The notes below the pieces were generated by a model. It had not been told where the DNA came from and did no database searches. It worked only from the letters and a program-made list of their open reading frames with translations. Position numbers and translations under genes: made by a program. DNA of 64,000 bases from Desulforamulus ruminis DSM 2154 (lineage in GTDB: Bacteria; Bacillota; Desulfotomaculia; Desulfotomaculales; Desulfotomaculaceae), in contig NC_015589.1 of assembly GCF_000215085.1 (NCBI RefSeq), forward strand, positions 3,608,120 through 3,672,119, read 5' to 3'. Below are positions 15,671-23,573 of this stretch, piece by piece (the first letter of the stretch is position 1; every line of letters begins with the position of its first letter).

Positions 15671-17438
15671 TTTCTATATTGAGAGGTTGATTGTTACAGG
15701 CAACGGCAAGGAACCCTCTATCCTGGAATTCAAAGAGGGGCTTAATATCGTTTGCGGGCCGTCCGATACCGGTAAAAGCTATGTACTTGAATGTATAGAT
15801 TATTTATTTGGCAGTGACAAAATTCGTTTTGACAGAAACACAGGATATGACTGGGTGAAGCTTATTATTGCCACTGAAAATGGCAGAATTACATTTGAGC
15901 GCCAGTTGGATACCAAGAAAATTGAAGTCCATAGTACAGACCGTGATTTTAAGTCTGGTAGTTATGGGATTAGCGGAAAAAAGAATAATATCAGTGATTT
16001 ATGGCTGCAATTAATCGGTATAGACGAGGAACACCATATTATAAAAAACTCAAGGTTTGAGAAACAGCGTCTTACCTGGAGAACGTTCTCTCATATGTTC
16101 CTCATTAAGGAAACTAATGTTTTTCAAGAACAGTCCATAATCTTGCCCAAACAGAACACGGCATCAACAGCAGCACTTTCCGCACTGCTCTTTCTGATAA
16201 GCGGGATAGACTTTGCTGAAGTCGTTCCTCTTGAGGAAAAAAAGATTAAAGAAGCCCGAAAAAAGGCTGTAGTTGATTATATACACAAGCGGCTGGCTGG
16301 TTTCGCTGACCGCAAAGAAGAATTGAGTAGTATCCCTTATCTGGATGCTTCGAATCTCCAAGGGAAGGTTGAAGCCGTCCTTGATGATATTGCCGAAACC
16401 GAAAGAGCTATCGCAGAATCCATCAAACACAATAAGCAGTTATTGAAAGAGATACTTGCAGTAAATGCACAATTAGCAGAGTGCAACACCCTTTATAATC
16501 GCTATCAAGTGCTTAGGAGTCAGTATGCTTCTGATATAAAAAGATTGACCTTTATTGTTGAAGGGGAATTAAACAAAGACAGTATCAAAGAAACAACAAA
16601 ATGTCCTTTCTGCGAAAGCGATATTCCGGTGCAAGATGAGGGGGGTTACGTTGAGGCATCTCATGCCGAACTGCATAGAATACAGCTTCAACTTGTCGAC
16701 TTAGAAGAAGCCAATCACGACATTGTTAATGAACGCGCAGCTCTTGAAATGAAGATTGCAGACTTAAATGAGAAAAAGTTAGGGATCGAGGTTCTCCTCA
16801 ACAATGAGTTAAAACCTAAAGTGGCGGCGCTTAAACAAACACTAGCGGAATACCGCCGAGCTATTGAAATTCAGAACGAAGCGGCGGTTATTAGCGAGTT
16901 TGAAATAAGTATGAAAACGGAATTATTTGAAGTGCAAATGGAAGACGATTCGGAAGCAGAGTTTAAGGTAAAGAACTATTTTGACCGCGATATTTTAGGT
17001 CCTTTAGATGACTACCTAAACAAAACCCTTGAATTGTGTAAATATGAGGGGCTTAGTTCGGCCTATTTTAGCCCAAGCAACTTCGATGTGTTTATCAACG
17101 GCAAATCAAAGGACGCTTTCGGTAAGGGATATCGAGCATTTTTGAATACGGTGCTTGCTCTTACACTTATGAAGTATTTGGTGGAGCGTGGGAAATACGC
17201 GCCAGGAATACTAGTTGTTGATTCACCGATTCTTTCGCTAAAAGAACGCGGGGACGAGAAAACACCCGATACTATGAAAGCTGCGCTGTTCCAATATCTG
17301 TTGGATAACCAAAGCTACGGTCAGGTTATTATCATTGAAAACAATGTCCCTGAGTTAGATTACAGCAAAGCGAATGTAATTGCTTTTACAAAAGATGAAA
17401 CCCATGGTCGTTATGGATTCTTAAATGGCGTACGCTAA
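15663..17438 (+). CDS. ABC-3C SMC/RecF-like ATPase with CxxC hook
   Basis: The 591-residue protein is a split ABC ATPase of the Rad50/SMC/RecF type. Walker A is GPSDTGKS (residues 32-39) after a β-hairpin. A long coiled coil (about 185-420) is interrupted by CPFC (about 314-317), like the zinc hook of Rad50 but with one visible CxxC pair. The C-terminal lobe has LNTVLALTLMKYL and the Walker B region GILVVDSPILSLKERG. It likely senses invading DNA and gates the effector encoded two genes upstream. Confidence 0.82.
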   Translation: MSNFYIERLIVTGNGKEPSILEFKEGLNIVCGPSDTGKSYVLECIDYLFGSDKIRFDRNTGYDWVKLIIATENGRITFERQLDTKKIEVHSTDRDFKSGSYGISGKKNNISDLWLQLIGIDEEHHIIKNSRFEKQRLTWRTFSHMFLIKETNVFQEQSIILPKQNTASTAALSALLFLISGIDFAEVVPLEEKKIKEARKKAVVDYIHKRLAGFADRKEELSSIPYLDASNLQGKVEAVLDDIAETERAIAESIKHNKQLLKEILAVNAQLAECNTLYNRYQVLRSQYASDIKRLTFIVEGELNKDSIKETTKCPFCESDIPVQDEGGYVEASHAELHRIQLQLVDLEEANHDIVNERAALEMKIADLNEKKLGIEVLLNNELKPKVAALKQTLAEYRRAIEIQNEAAVISEFEISMKTELFEVQMEDDSEAEFKVKNYFDRDILGPLDDYLNKTLELCKYEGLSSAYFSPSNFDVFINGKSKDAFGKGYRAFLNTVLALTLMKYLVERGKYAPGILVVDSPILSLKERGDEKTPDTMKAALFQYLLDNQSYGQVIIIENNVPELDYSKANVIAFTKDETHGRYGFLNGVR

Positions 17439-17462
17439 TAACTTTATGGAGGTCCTTTAGAT

Positions 17463-17687
17463 ATGGACAATGAACAAAAACTCGAAAAGTGGTCATCTAT
17501 GGATACTATAACAGACTATCTTGGTGTAAGCCGCGAAACAGTGCTGCAATGGATTAGTAACCGTAATATGCCTGCGCATAAAGTCGGTAGGCTTTGGAAG
17601 TTCAAGATTTCCGAAGTGGACGAATGGATTCGTTCCGGTGGCGCGGCTGACAAAGATAGCTTAACTAAAGATGCCCCAAAGGAGTGA
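17463..17687 (+). CDS. Excisionase-like MerR/HTH_17 DNA-binding protein
   Basis: The protein has 74 residues. A single winged helix-turn-helix covers residues 10-58 (MDTITDYLGVSRETVLQWISNRNMPAHKVGRLWKF), followed by EVDEWIRSGGA. Such proteins act as excisionases or local regulators. It sits between the ABC-3C ATPase and hsdM, ending 7 bp before the hsdM start, behind GGAGGTCC. It may control the restriction genes or assist the recombinase encoded downstream; neither can be shown. Confidence 0.8.
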   Translation: MDNEQKLEKWSSMDTITDYLGVSRETVLQWISNRNMPAHKVGRLWKFKISEVDEWIRSGGAADKDSLTKDAPKE

Positions 17688-17694
17688 AGAAAAT

Positions 17695-19236
17695 ATGGCA
17701 AACGGGAATAACACAGCCGATATCGGTTTCGAACAACAAATCTGGGCGGCAGCAGACATTTTGCGCGGAAATATGGATGCCGCCGAGTATAAGCACGTGG
17801 TCCTGGGGCTTATCTTCCTAAAGTACATATCGGACAAGTTCGAGGAGCGCTATCAGGAACTCCTCGCTGATGATGACGATGTGGAGGATAAGGATGCTTA
17901 CACTGAAGCGAACATCTTTTACGTACCGCCTATCGCACGGTGGAGTGTGATTGCTGAATGGGCACACAAAACCGGAAAAATAACAGATGAAAACGGCAAG
18001 GAAGAGTTTTTCGACATTGGCGGTATAATTGACCGCGCTATGAGAGCTATTGAAAAGGAAAACAAACGGCTTAAGGATGTTCTCCCTAAGAACTATGCCC
18101 GTAGCGAACTTGATAAGCGCCGACTCGGGAATGTGGTTGATTTATTTACCAACATACAGATGATTGAGCACGGCACGGATAAGGACATCCTTGGTCGTAC
18201 CTATGAATATTGCCTCGCCAAATTCGCTGAGCAAGAAGGCAAACGCGCGGGTGAATTCTATACGCCGTCCTGCGTTGTTCGGACGCTTGTTGAGGTGTTG
18301 AAGCCCTTCAAAGGGCGAGTGTACGACCCCTGCTGCGGTTCGGGCGGAATGTTCGTGCAATCCGCAGACTTCGTAAGTCACCATGCCGGCAATATCAACA
18401 ATTTATCTATTTTCGGACAAGATGCGAACCCGACAACACGCAAAATGGCATTAATGAACCTTGCTATTCGCGGCATCGAAGCTGACCTGGGCGGGTATAA
18501 CGCTGATACTTTTCATAATGACTTGCACCCCACGCTGAAAGCGGACTTTATACTTGCCAATCCGCCGTTCAATCTTTCGGACTGGAATGACGGATCGTTA
18601 AACGATGACCCGCGCTGGAAGTACGGCTTACCGCCATCGGGCAATGCCAACTTTGCGTGGCTTCAACATATGATTTACCACCTTTCACCAAACGGCAAAA
18701 TTGGTATGGTGCTTGCCAACGGCTCGCTGTCCTCTCAAAGCGGAGGAGAGGGTGATATTCGTCGCAAAATTGTAGAGGATGATCTCGTAGAGGGAATTGT
18801 CGCGATGCCGACGCAGCTCTTCTACACCACGCAGATTCCAGTTTCGCTATGGTTTATCAATCGTAACAAGAAACAGAAGGGCAAGACATTATTTGTTGAC
18901 GCCCGCAAGATGGGGACGATGGTTAATCGCCGCTTGCGCGAGATGACTACCGAGGACATTGCCAAAATAGCTGCTACTTTCGAGGCGTTTGACAACGGGA
19001 CGCTGGAGGATGTGAAGGGCTATTGCGCCGCTGTAACGACCGCTGATATCGCAAAGCAGGACTACATACTTACACCAGGGCGCTATGTTGGAATTGAGGA
19101 GCAAGAGGACGACGGCGAACCCTTTGATGAGAAAATGGCTCGGCTGACAAGCGAACTATCCGAAATGTTCAAACGCTCTCATGAATTGGAGGACGAAATA
19201 CGCAAAAGACTGGGGGCAATTGGATATGACATCTAA
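17695..19236 (+). CDS. hsdM: Type I restriction-modification DNA methyltransferase subunit HsdM
   Basis: The 513-residue subunit methylates adenine in the bipartite site chosen by HsdS. An N-terminal helical HsdM domain (FEQQIWAAADILRGNMDAAEYKHVVLGLIFLKYISD) precedes the N6-adenine methylase fold. SAM motif I is VYDPCCGSGGMFVQ and catalytic motif IV is ILANPPFNLSDW. ATG 17695 lies behind AAAGGAGTGAAG and fits the family N-terminus. The stop overlaps the first hsdS start by 11 bp. With HsdS it forms a methylase; with HsdR it forms the restriction complex. Confidence 0.97.
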   Translation: MANGNNTADIGFEQQIWAAADILRGNMDAAEYKHVVLGLIFLKYISDKFEERYQELLADDDDVEDKDAYTEANIFYVPPIARWSVIAEWAHKTGKITDENGKEEFFDIGGIIDRAMRAIEKENKRLKDVLPKNYARSELDKRRLGNVVDLFTNIQMIEHGTDKDILGRTYEYCLAKFAEQEGKRAGEFYTPSCVVRTLVEVLKPFKGRVYDPCCGSGGMFVQSADFVSHHAGNINNLSIFGQDANPTTRKMALMNLAIRGIEADLGGYNADTFHNDLHPTLKADFILANPPFNLSDWNDGSLNDDPRWKYGLPPSGNANFAWLQHMIYHLSPNGKIGMVLANGSLSSQSGGEGDIRRKIVEDDLVEGIVAMPTQLFYTTQIPVSLWFINRNKKQKGKTLFVDARKMGTMVNRRLREMTTEDIAKIAATFEAFDNGTLEDVKGYCAAVTTADIAKQDYILTPGRYVGIEEQEDDGEPFDEKMARLTSELSEMFKRSHELEDEIRKRLGAIGYDI

Positions 19237-19735
19237 GTTGGTGCTTTCCGACCTTTGCTATTTCGCCGATGGTCGGGTTGCAGTTTCCGACTTGAATTTG
19301 GATACCTATATTTCCACGGAGAACATGCTTCCGAACAAGGAGGGAATTACCCGCTCGGCGGGGTTGCCGACTGTTTCACAGACACAAGCTTACCAAGTGA
19401 ATGACGTGTTAGTGTCAAACATCCGCCCTTACTTTCGCAAGATATGGTTTGCCGATCGTGACGGTGGCTGTTCAAATGATGTGTTGGTTCTGAGGGCTAA
19501 GAAGGGCTGCAATCCGGGTTTCCTCTACTACCTGTTGTCGGATGACAATTTTTTTGAATATGCGACGGCAACAGCGAAAGGCACAAAGATGCCACGAGGT
19601 GATAAAGGAGCGATTATGCGGTACGGAGTACCCGACCTGCCGCTTGATATACAGATTGGAATTAGCAAGATCTTGTCCGCTCTTGATGCGCGGATATCCA
19701 TAAATAGGGCGATAAATCATCATTTAGTGGCTTAG
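19226..19735 (+). CDS. hsdS: HsdS 5' half gene (truncated by shufflon inversion)
   Basis: The gene encodes one target-recognition domain and the first part of the conserved helix, 169 residues in all. It ends INRAINHHLVA when the frame meets a stop 8 bp past repeat copy 1. Full type I HsdS proteins carry two such units. The missing second unit lies inverted next to it (19732-20445). If copies 1 and 2 recombine, the frame continues NHHLEQMAQAIFKSW and gives a 394-residue HsdS, the size of the intact second one. Single-unit HsdS proteins can also work as dimers, so the half form may not be inert. Confidence 0.85.
   Translation: MTSKLVLSDLCYFADGRVAVSDLNLDTYISTENMLPNKEGITRSAGLPTVSQTQAYQVNDVLVSNIRPYFRKIWFADRDGGCSNDVLVLRAKKGCNPGFLYYLLSDDNFFEYATATAKGTKMPRGDKGAIMRYGVPDLPLDIQIGISKILSALDARISINRAINHHLVA
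19713..19727 (+). repeat. hsdS shufflon recombination site, copy 1
   Basis: The sequence taaatcatcatttag encodes NHHL at the end of the first hsdS half. It is built from the arms TAAAT and ATTTA around an asymmetric CATC centre. Copies 2 and 4 are inverted relative to it and copy 3 is direct. Confidence 0.85.
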
Positions 19736-20445
19736 ATGTTGGTGACGGACAACTCGCCTGACATCAAGCGGGGTAACAAGGTATCCCTGGTTTGCCTAAG
19801 TAGACGGTTTTCAAGATGGTTCTGCTCAAATTTCTCATAAATAGATGCAACTTTATCGCAAAAGTCATCAATGATTCTATCAGGTGGTACAACCACAGCA
19901 AAAGCGAGTGTATCGCTCGGAATAGCGCGTTGTCGGCTTCCTGTAGATCCTGTTACATGTGATAATAGGAAATCCGTGAAGGAGGCACTATCAATGATAG
20001 AGTAATAAAAGTCCTTATGTGATGGGTTCTTCGCCTTGTAAACGATGAACTCAGTAGAACACACAGCATTATCGCTGATACAATAGGGTCGCCAGATACG
20101 CTTAATGCTCGGGTTGAGTTTGGAAATCAAAAAGCAAGACTTATCTACAATATACTTGTTGCTTTTGATTCCAGAAGCTACCTCAAACACGGGCAAGCAG
20201 GTCTCGTCAAATGCTGGTATACTGTAATGCTCCAATACTACATCCGGGCAAGATTGCGGGTTAATTGTCTTAGTGCTTATATCGACAACATCACCAAGCG
20301 GCAGAACCCGCCACCCTGCAGGAATTTCACCCAGTTCGCTCTCGATAAACTCACCGTCAGCGAACGGTTCGAAGTCTACGAACCACGACTTGAAAATCGC
20401 CTGTGCCATCTGCTCTAAATGATGATTTACTGCCCCTCCTGCCAA
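19732..20445 (-). CDS. hsdS: Silent inverted HsdS 3' cassette (second target-recognition domain)
   Basis: The open frame of about 237 codons reads NHHLEQMAQAIFKSWFVDFEPF, a target-recognition domain (LGEIPAGWRVLPLGDVVDIS), and the conserved HsdS ending ENRLLRQTRDTLLPRLMSGELS. It has no hsdS-type start. It corresponds exactly to the second half of an HsdS and begins in repeat copy 2. The stop lies 4 bp from copy 1. Inversion fuses it in frame to the upstream half. An AGGAGG sequence just before the cassette might allow some translation from the minus strand. Confidence 0.85.
   Translation of the reverse strand: MAGGAVNHHLEQMAQAIFKSWFVDFEPFADGEFIESELGEIPAGWRVLPLGDVVDISTKTINPQSCPDVVLEHYSIPAFDETCLPVFEVASGIKSNKYIVDKSCFLISKLNPSIKRIWRPYCISDNAVCSTEFIVYKAKNPSHKDFYYSIIDSASFTDFLLSHVTGSTGSRQRAIPSDTLAFAVVVPPDRIIDDFCDKVASIYEKFEQNHLENRLLRQTRDTLLPRLMSGELSVTNI
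20415..20429 (-). repeat. hsdS shufflon recombination site, copy 2
   Basis: This is the exact 15-bp inverse of copy 1 (ctaaatgatgattta on the plus strand). The identity with copy 3 extends over the following codons for EQMAQAI. Confidence 0.85.
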
Positions 20446-20478
20446 CGCACAAAACCCATTTTACCGAAAGGCAGGAGG
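20435..20478 (+). promoter_or_regulatory. Inverted repeat covering the recombinase ribosome-binding site
   Basis: The sequence cctcctgcc (20435-20443) is perfectly complementary to ggcaggagg (20470-20478), and the latter contains the Shine-Dalgarno sequence of the recombinase (ATG at 20483). Pairing would hide the ribosome-binding site. The reverse strand also offers AGGAGG just ahead of the inverted cassette. The loop is 26 nt. Confidence 0.45.
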
Positions 20479-20482
20479 AACT

Positions 20483-21475
20483 ATGAAAGATAAATTGATA
20501 ACAGAGATTCAGGCAAGTATGGCATCGATGCTCACACTGGCGCAATTGGAGGAACTCCGGCGAGTGCTTACGCAAAGCCTCCACAACGTGGATGTTACTG
20601 AGCGCAAAGCTCCGGAGTCACATGAAAACGCCGAGAACGAAGGGCTGCTTGAAGTGTTTATTTCAGCAAAACGCATTGAAGGTTGTTCGGAAAAATCGCT
20701 TAAATACTACTACGCGACAATCTGCAATATGCTTAACAGCATTAAGAAACCCGTGCGAGAAATCAGTACGGACGACCTGCGCGGCTACCTGGCCGATTAT
20801 CAGAAGGAGCGCGGTTCAAGCAAGGTAACGATTGACAATATGCGGCGCATATTCTCCAGCTTCTTCGGGTGGCTCGAAGATGAGGATTACATTCTTAAAA
20901 GCCCCGTGCGGCGCATTCATAAGATAAAGACGGATAAGACCATTAAGGAAACCTTTTCTGATGAGGGGTTGGAACTACTCCGCGACGCATGCGAGGAAAT
21001 CCGCGACTTGGCAATAATTGACCTGCTTGCGTCAACAGGAATGCGTGTCGGTGAATTGGTTCAACTAAACCGCAAGGACATCAACTTTCATGAGCGTGAG
21101 TGCGTGGTGTTTGGTAAAGGCAGCAGCGAGCGGGTGGTTTACTTCGATGCCCGAACTAAAGTCCACCTGCTTAACTATCTCAACAGCCGCACCGATAATA
21201 ACCCTGCACTGTTTGTGTCGTTAACCCAGCCCCATGAGCGGCTGATGATAGGCGGCGTGGAAACACGGCTCCGTGAAATTGGTAAACGAGCGGATATGCC
21301 GAAGGTACACCCGCACAAATTTCGGCGAACGCTCGCTACACGAGCCATTGACAAAGGAATGCCCATAGAGCAGGTTCAGCGCCTGCTCGGTCATGTAAAG
21401 ATAGATACGACCATGCACTACGCGATGGTCAATCAGGCGAATGTAAAGAATTCACATAGGAAATTTATTGGATAA
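20483..21475 (+). CDS. Tyrosine recombinase (HsdS invertase)
   Basis: The 330-residue XerC/D-type recombinase has an N-terminal SAM-like core-binding domain (residues about 50-140). The catalytic domain shows all active-site residues: Arg in STGMRVGEL, Lys in VFGKGSSER, HPHKFRRT, the second His in RLLGHVKIDTTMHY, and the Tyr nucleophile in that same segment. It lies between two hsdS genes and inside the array of 15-bp repeats. The most direct reading is that it moves the hsdS cassettes rather than integrating the island. The ribosome-binding site GGCAGGAGG may be sequestered in a hairpin. Confidence 0.92.
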   Translation: MKDKLITEIQASMASMLTLAQLEELRRVLTQSLHNVDVTERKAPESHENAENEGLLEVFISAKRIEGCSEKSLKYYYATICNMLNSIKKPVREISTDDLRGYLADYQKERGSSKVTIDNMRRIFSSFFGWLEDEDYILKSPVRRIHKIKTDKTIKETFSDEGLELLRDACEEIRDLAIIDLLASTGMRVGELVQLNRKDINFHERECVVFGKGSSERVVYFDARTKVHLLNYLNSRTDNNPALFVSLTQPHERLMIGGVETRLREIGKRADMPKVHPHKFRRTLATRAIDKGMPIEQVQRLLGHVKIDTTMHYAMVNQANVKNSHRKFIG

Positions 21476-21488
21476 GGAGGAAACGTCG

Positions 21489-22679
21489 ATGCCTCAAGGT
21501 TGGAAGCCTACACGGATAGGCGACATTTGCAAGACGAACCAGCAGACCTATTCGCTGTCAGAGAAGTGGCCGTTCGTCAATTATTTGGACACTGGGAATA
21601 TCACGGAAAACCGAATCAGCGAAATCCAGCACCTCGTCACAGGGCAGGATACCCTGCCAAGCAGGGCGCGGCGCAAGGTTGCCGTTGACGACATCCTTTA
21701 TTCGACTGTTCGCCCGAATCAGCGACATTATGGCATAGTCAAAGAGGTACTGCCGAATATGCTTGTATCTACGGGCTTTGCGGTCATCACAGCGGACAAG
21801 TCGGTAGCGGACAGCGATTTTCTCTACTACTACTTGACGCAGAAAGAAATCGTGGATAGTCTACACGCTATTGGCGAGCAGAGCGTTTCGGCGTACCCGT
21901 CCATAAAACCGTCCGACATAGAGGGCTTGGAGCTGATGCTGCCGCCATTGTATGAGCAACACGAAATTGGACGTACATTGCGGGCGTTGGACGATAAAAT
22001 CGCCAACAACACAATGATAAATCATCATTTAGAGCAGATGGCGCAGGCCATTTATGCTGATTTTGTGGCGAGTGTTGATGGGGCAACTATGAAGCTAAAA
22101 GAACTCTGCGCCTTCCAAGAAGGGTATGTCAACCCATCGCAAAGCCGAACAGAGTATTTTGATGGTGCGATCAAATGGCTTCGGGCGGTTGACATCAACG
22201 AGTCCTTTATCTTCGATACTTCGCGAACACTCACAGACTGCGGTTTTGGGAGTGCGGGTAAAAGCGCGTATTTGTTTAAACCGAACACTATTGCCATTAG
22301 CAAATCGGGCACCATTGGGCGTTTAGGCTTTGTTGCTGACTTTATGTGCGGCAATCGAGCAGTAATCAATATCTCCCCTAACAACACGCGGATTCTGCCG
22401 TTTGTATATCTGTACTTGAAGTCGCGGCAAACAGAGTACCCCGATTTGGCTGTCGGTAGCGTACAGAAAAACCTATACGTCCCGATTTTGCAGGAGCTTG
22501 ATATTCTCGTACCTGAAGAGAGTGTACTACTGGAATTCTGTGATTCAGTTGCTCCTTTGTTTGAACAATGGAAAAACAACGTAGCCGAAAACCGAACGCT
22601 ATCACAAACCCGCGATGCTCTCTTACCCCGCTTGATGTCCGGAGAGTTGTCCGTTGCCGACCACGGCAATGCTAAATGA
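21489..22679 (+). CDS. hsdS: Type I restriction-modification specificity subunit HsdS (intact)
   Basis: The 396-residue HsdS has two target-recognition domains, beginning at GWKPTRIGDICKT and at MKLKELCAFQEGY. Each is followed by a conserved helical spacer (LDDKIANNTMINHHLEQMAQAIYADF and APLFEQWKNNVAENRTLSQTRDALLPRLMSGELS). The two domains set the two halves of the DNA site. ATG 21489 follows AAGGAGG. An in-frame TTG at 21468 is less likely. Repeat copy 3 lies at the junction of the halves, and copy 4 contains the stop codon. The 3' half is therefore a movable cassette. Confidence 0.95.
   Translation: MPQGWKPTRIGDICKTNQQTYSLSEKWPFVNYLDTGNITENRISEIQHLVTGQDTLPSRARRKVAVDDILYSTVRPNQRHYGIVKEVLPNMLVSTGFAVITADKSVADSDFLYYYLTQKEIVDSLHAIGEQSVSAYPSIKPSDIEGLELMLPPLYEQHEIGRTLRALDDKIANNTMINHHLEQMAQAIYADFVASVDGATMKLKELCAFQEGYVNPSQSRTEYFDGAIKWLRAVDINESFIFDTSRTLTDCGFGSAGKSAYLFKPNTIAISKSGTIGRLGFVADFMCGNRAVINISPNNTRILPFVYLYLKSRQTEYPDLAVGSVQKNLYVPILQELDILVPEESVLLEFCDSVAPLFEQWKNNVAENRTLSQTRDALLPRLMSGELSVADHGNAK
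22018..22032 (+). repeat. hsdS shufflon recombination site, copy 3
   Basis: The same 15 bp as copy 1, in the same orientation and reading frame (NHHL), lie between the two halves of the intact hsdS. Confidence 0.85.
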
Positions 22680-22686
22680 TGATTTA
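22672..22686 (-). repeat. hsdS shufflon recombination site, copy 4
   Basis: This exact inverse copy spans the stop codon of the intact hsdS (gct aaa tga) and ends 18 bp before the next gene. It closes the second 3' cassette. Confidence 0.85.
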
Positions 22687-22703
22687 CTAAAGGAGACTTC
22701 TCT

Positions 22704-23552
22704 ATGAGTTATACAGTAAGCGAAAATCAGATGTTGGCAACAATGATAGCCGTTTTGAAAGATGACGGCAAGACAGACCTTGCCAACATTCTAAGCGTGT
22801 CAAAGTTTAACTTTGACCCTCAATGGGAGTTTTCAGGTATAGTTTCTTATCAAAGAAAACTATATTCAAACTTGAAAGTACCCATTGCTTTCCGTGCCAT
22901 GGTCAAGGAAGCGTTACCCGAGCTCTCGAAGATTGCCTGTAGCATCTACGAAGATGACGATACTTATTACTATTTAGGCATCAATGATGTTGGTGTTTTA
23001 GCAATTAACCTTGAAGAGATTACTTTTGAGGAGCGAAAAGTAATTGTCGAGAAGAATAGCGTCTTTACGAGTTTTATGAAATATCTGGCTGATAATACCG
23101 ATGTTCCCGAAATACAGAAGAAGTATCTATTCGAGGCTTGTGAAAATGGCTATTCCAACAATATGTTATCAGCCACAGTAATGTTGGGTTGCTCTGCTGA
23201 ACTGCTACTGCTTGAATTGAGTCGTGCGTATTATGAATATCTCAAAAAGCATGGTACTCCTTCAGAACAATCCGAGTATGAAAGAAAAGTCATCAATGCA
23301 AAGGTAGCATCTGTCCGATTAACAGAGTTAATGAAGCGTATCGAAGCAAACCCAACAATCTTTGAGTCGTTTGGGTTCGAAAATGTACGCTTAAACTTCA
23401 ATTATTTGGACGTGATTCGGCAGAATCGAAATGATAGCGGTCATCCCACAGGCAAAATTATAACAAAAGAACAATTTGAAATGATATTGACTAACTATCA
23501 AGCCTTTCTGCCAAAAACTATTAAGGCTATAAGAGAGTTGCCTAACCTATAA
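22704..23552 (+). CDS. HEPN-domain protein, possible RNase effector
   Basis: The 282-residue protein has an α/β N-terminal half (KFNFDPQWEFSGIVSYQRKLY through YYYLGINDVGVLAI). A helical C-terminal half ends with VIRQNRNDSGHPTG. RNDSGH (residues 242-247) fits the Rx4-6H signature of HEPN ribonucleases, with a polar residue right after the Arg. The surrounding helices fit that fold. HEPN domains are frequent in or near type I restriction systems and can cut RNA upon activation. The ribosome-binding site AAAGGAG directly follows shufflon copy 4. HsdR follows after 21 bp. Confidence 0.6.
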   Translation: MSYTVSENQMLATMIAVLKDDGKTDLANILSVSKFNFDPQWEFSGIVSYQRKLYSNLKVPIAFRAMVKEALPELSKIACSIYEDDDTYYYLGINDVGVLAINLEEITFEERKVIVEKNSVFTSFMKYLADNTDVPEIQKKYLFEACENGYSNNMLSATVMLGCSAELLLLELSRAYYEYLKKHGTPSEQSEYERKVINAKVASVRLTELMKRIEANPTIFESFGFENVRLNFNYLDVIRQNRNDSGHPTGKIITKEQFEMILTNYQAFLPKTIKAIRELPNL

Positions 23553-23573
23553 CGTCATAAGGAGGTTCACCCT

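Noticed and set aside
20483-21475. The recombinase as the integrase of the whole island
   Set aside because: It lies between the hsdS cassettes inside the repeat array, far from either island end, and the 15-bp sites explain its job better.
22052-22669. 205-codon open frame antisense to the second hsdS
   Set aside because: It is a mirror of the real hsdS reading frame and has no ribosome-binding site; it matters only as the frame exposed after inversion.
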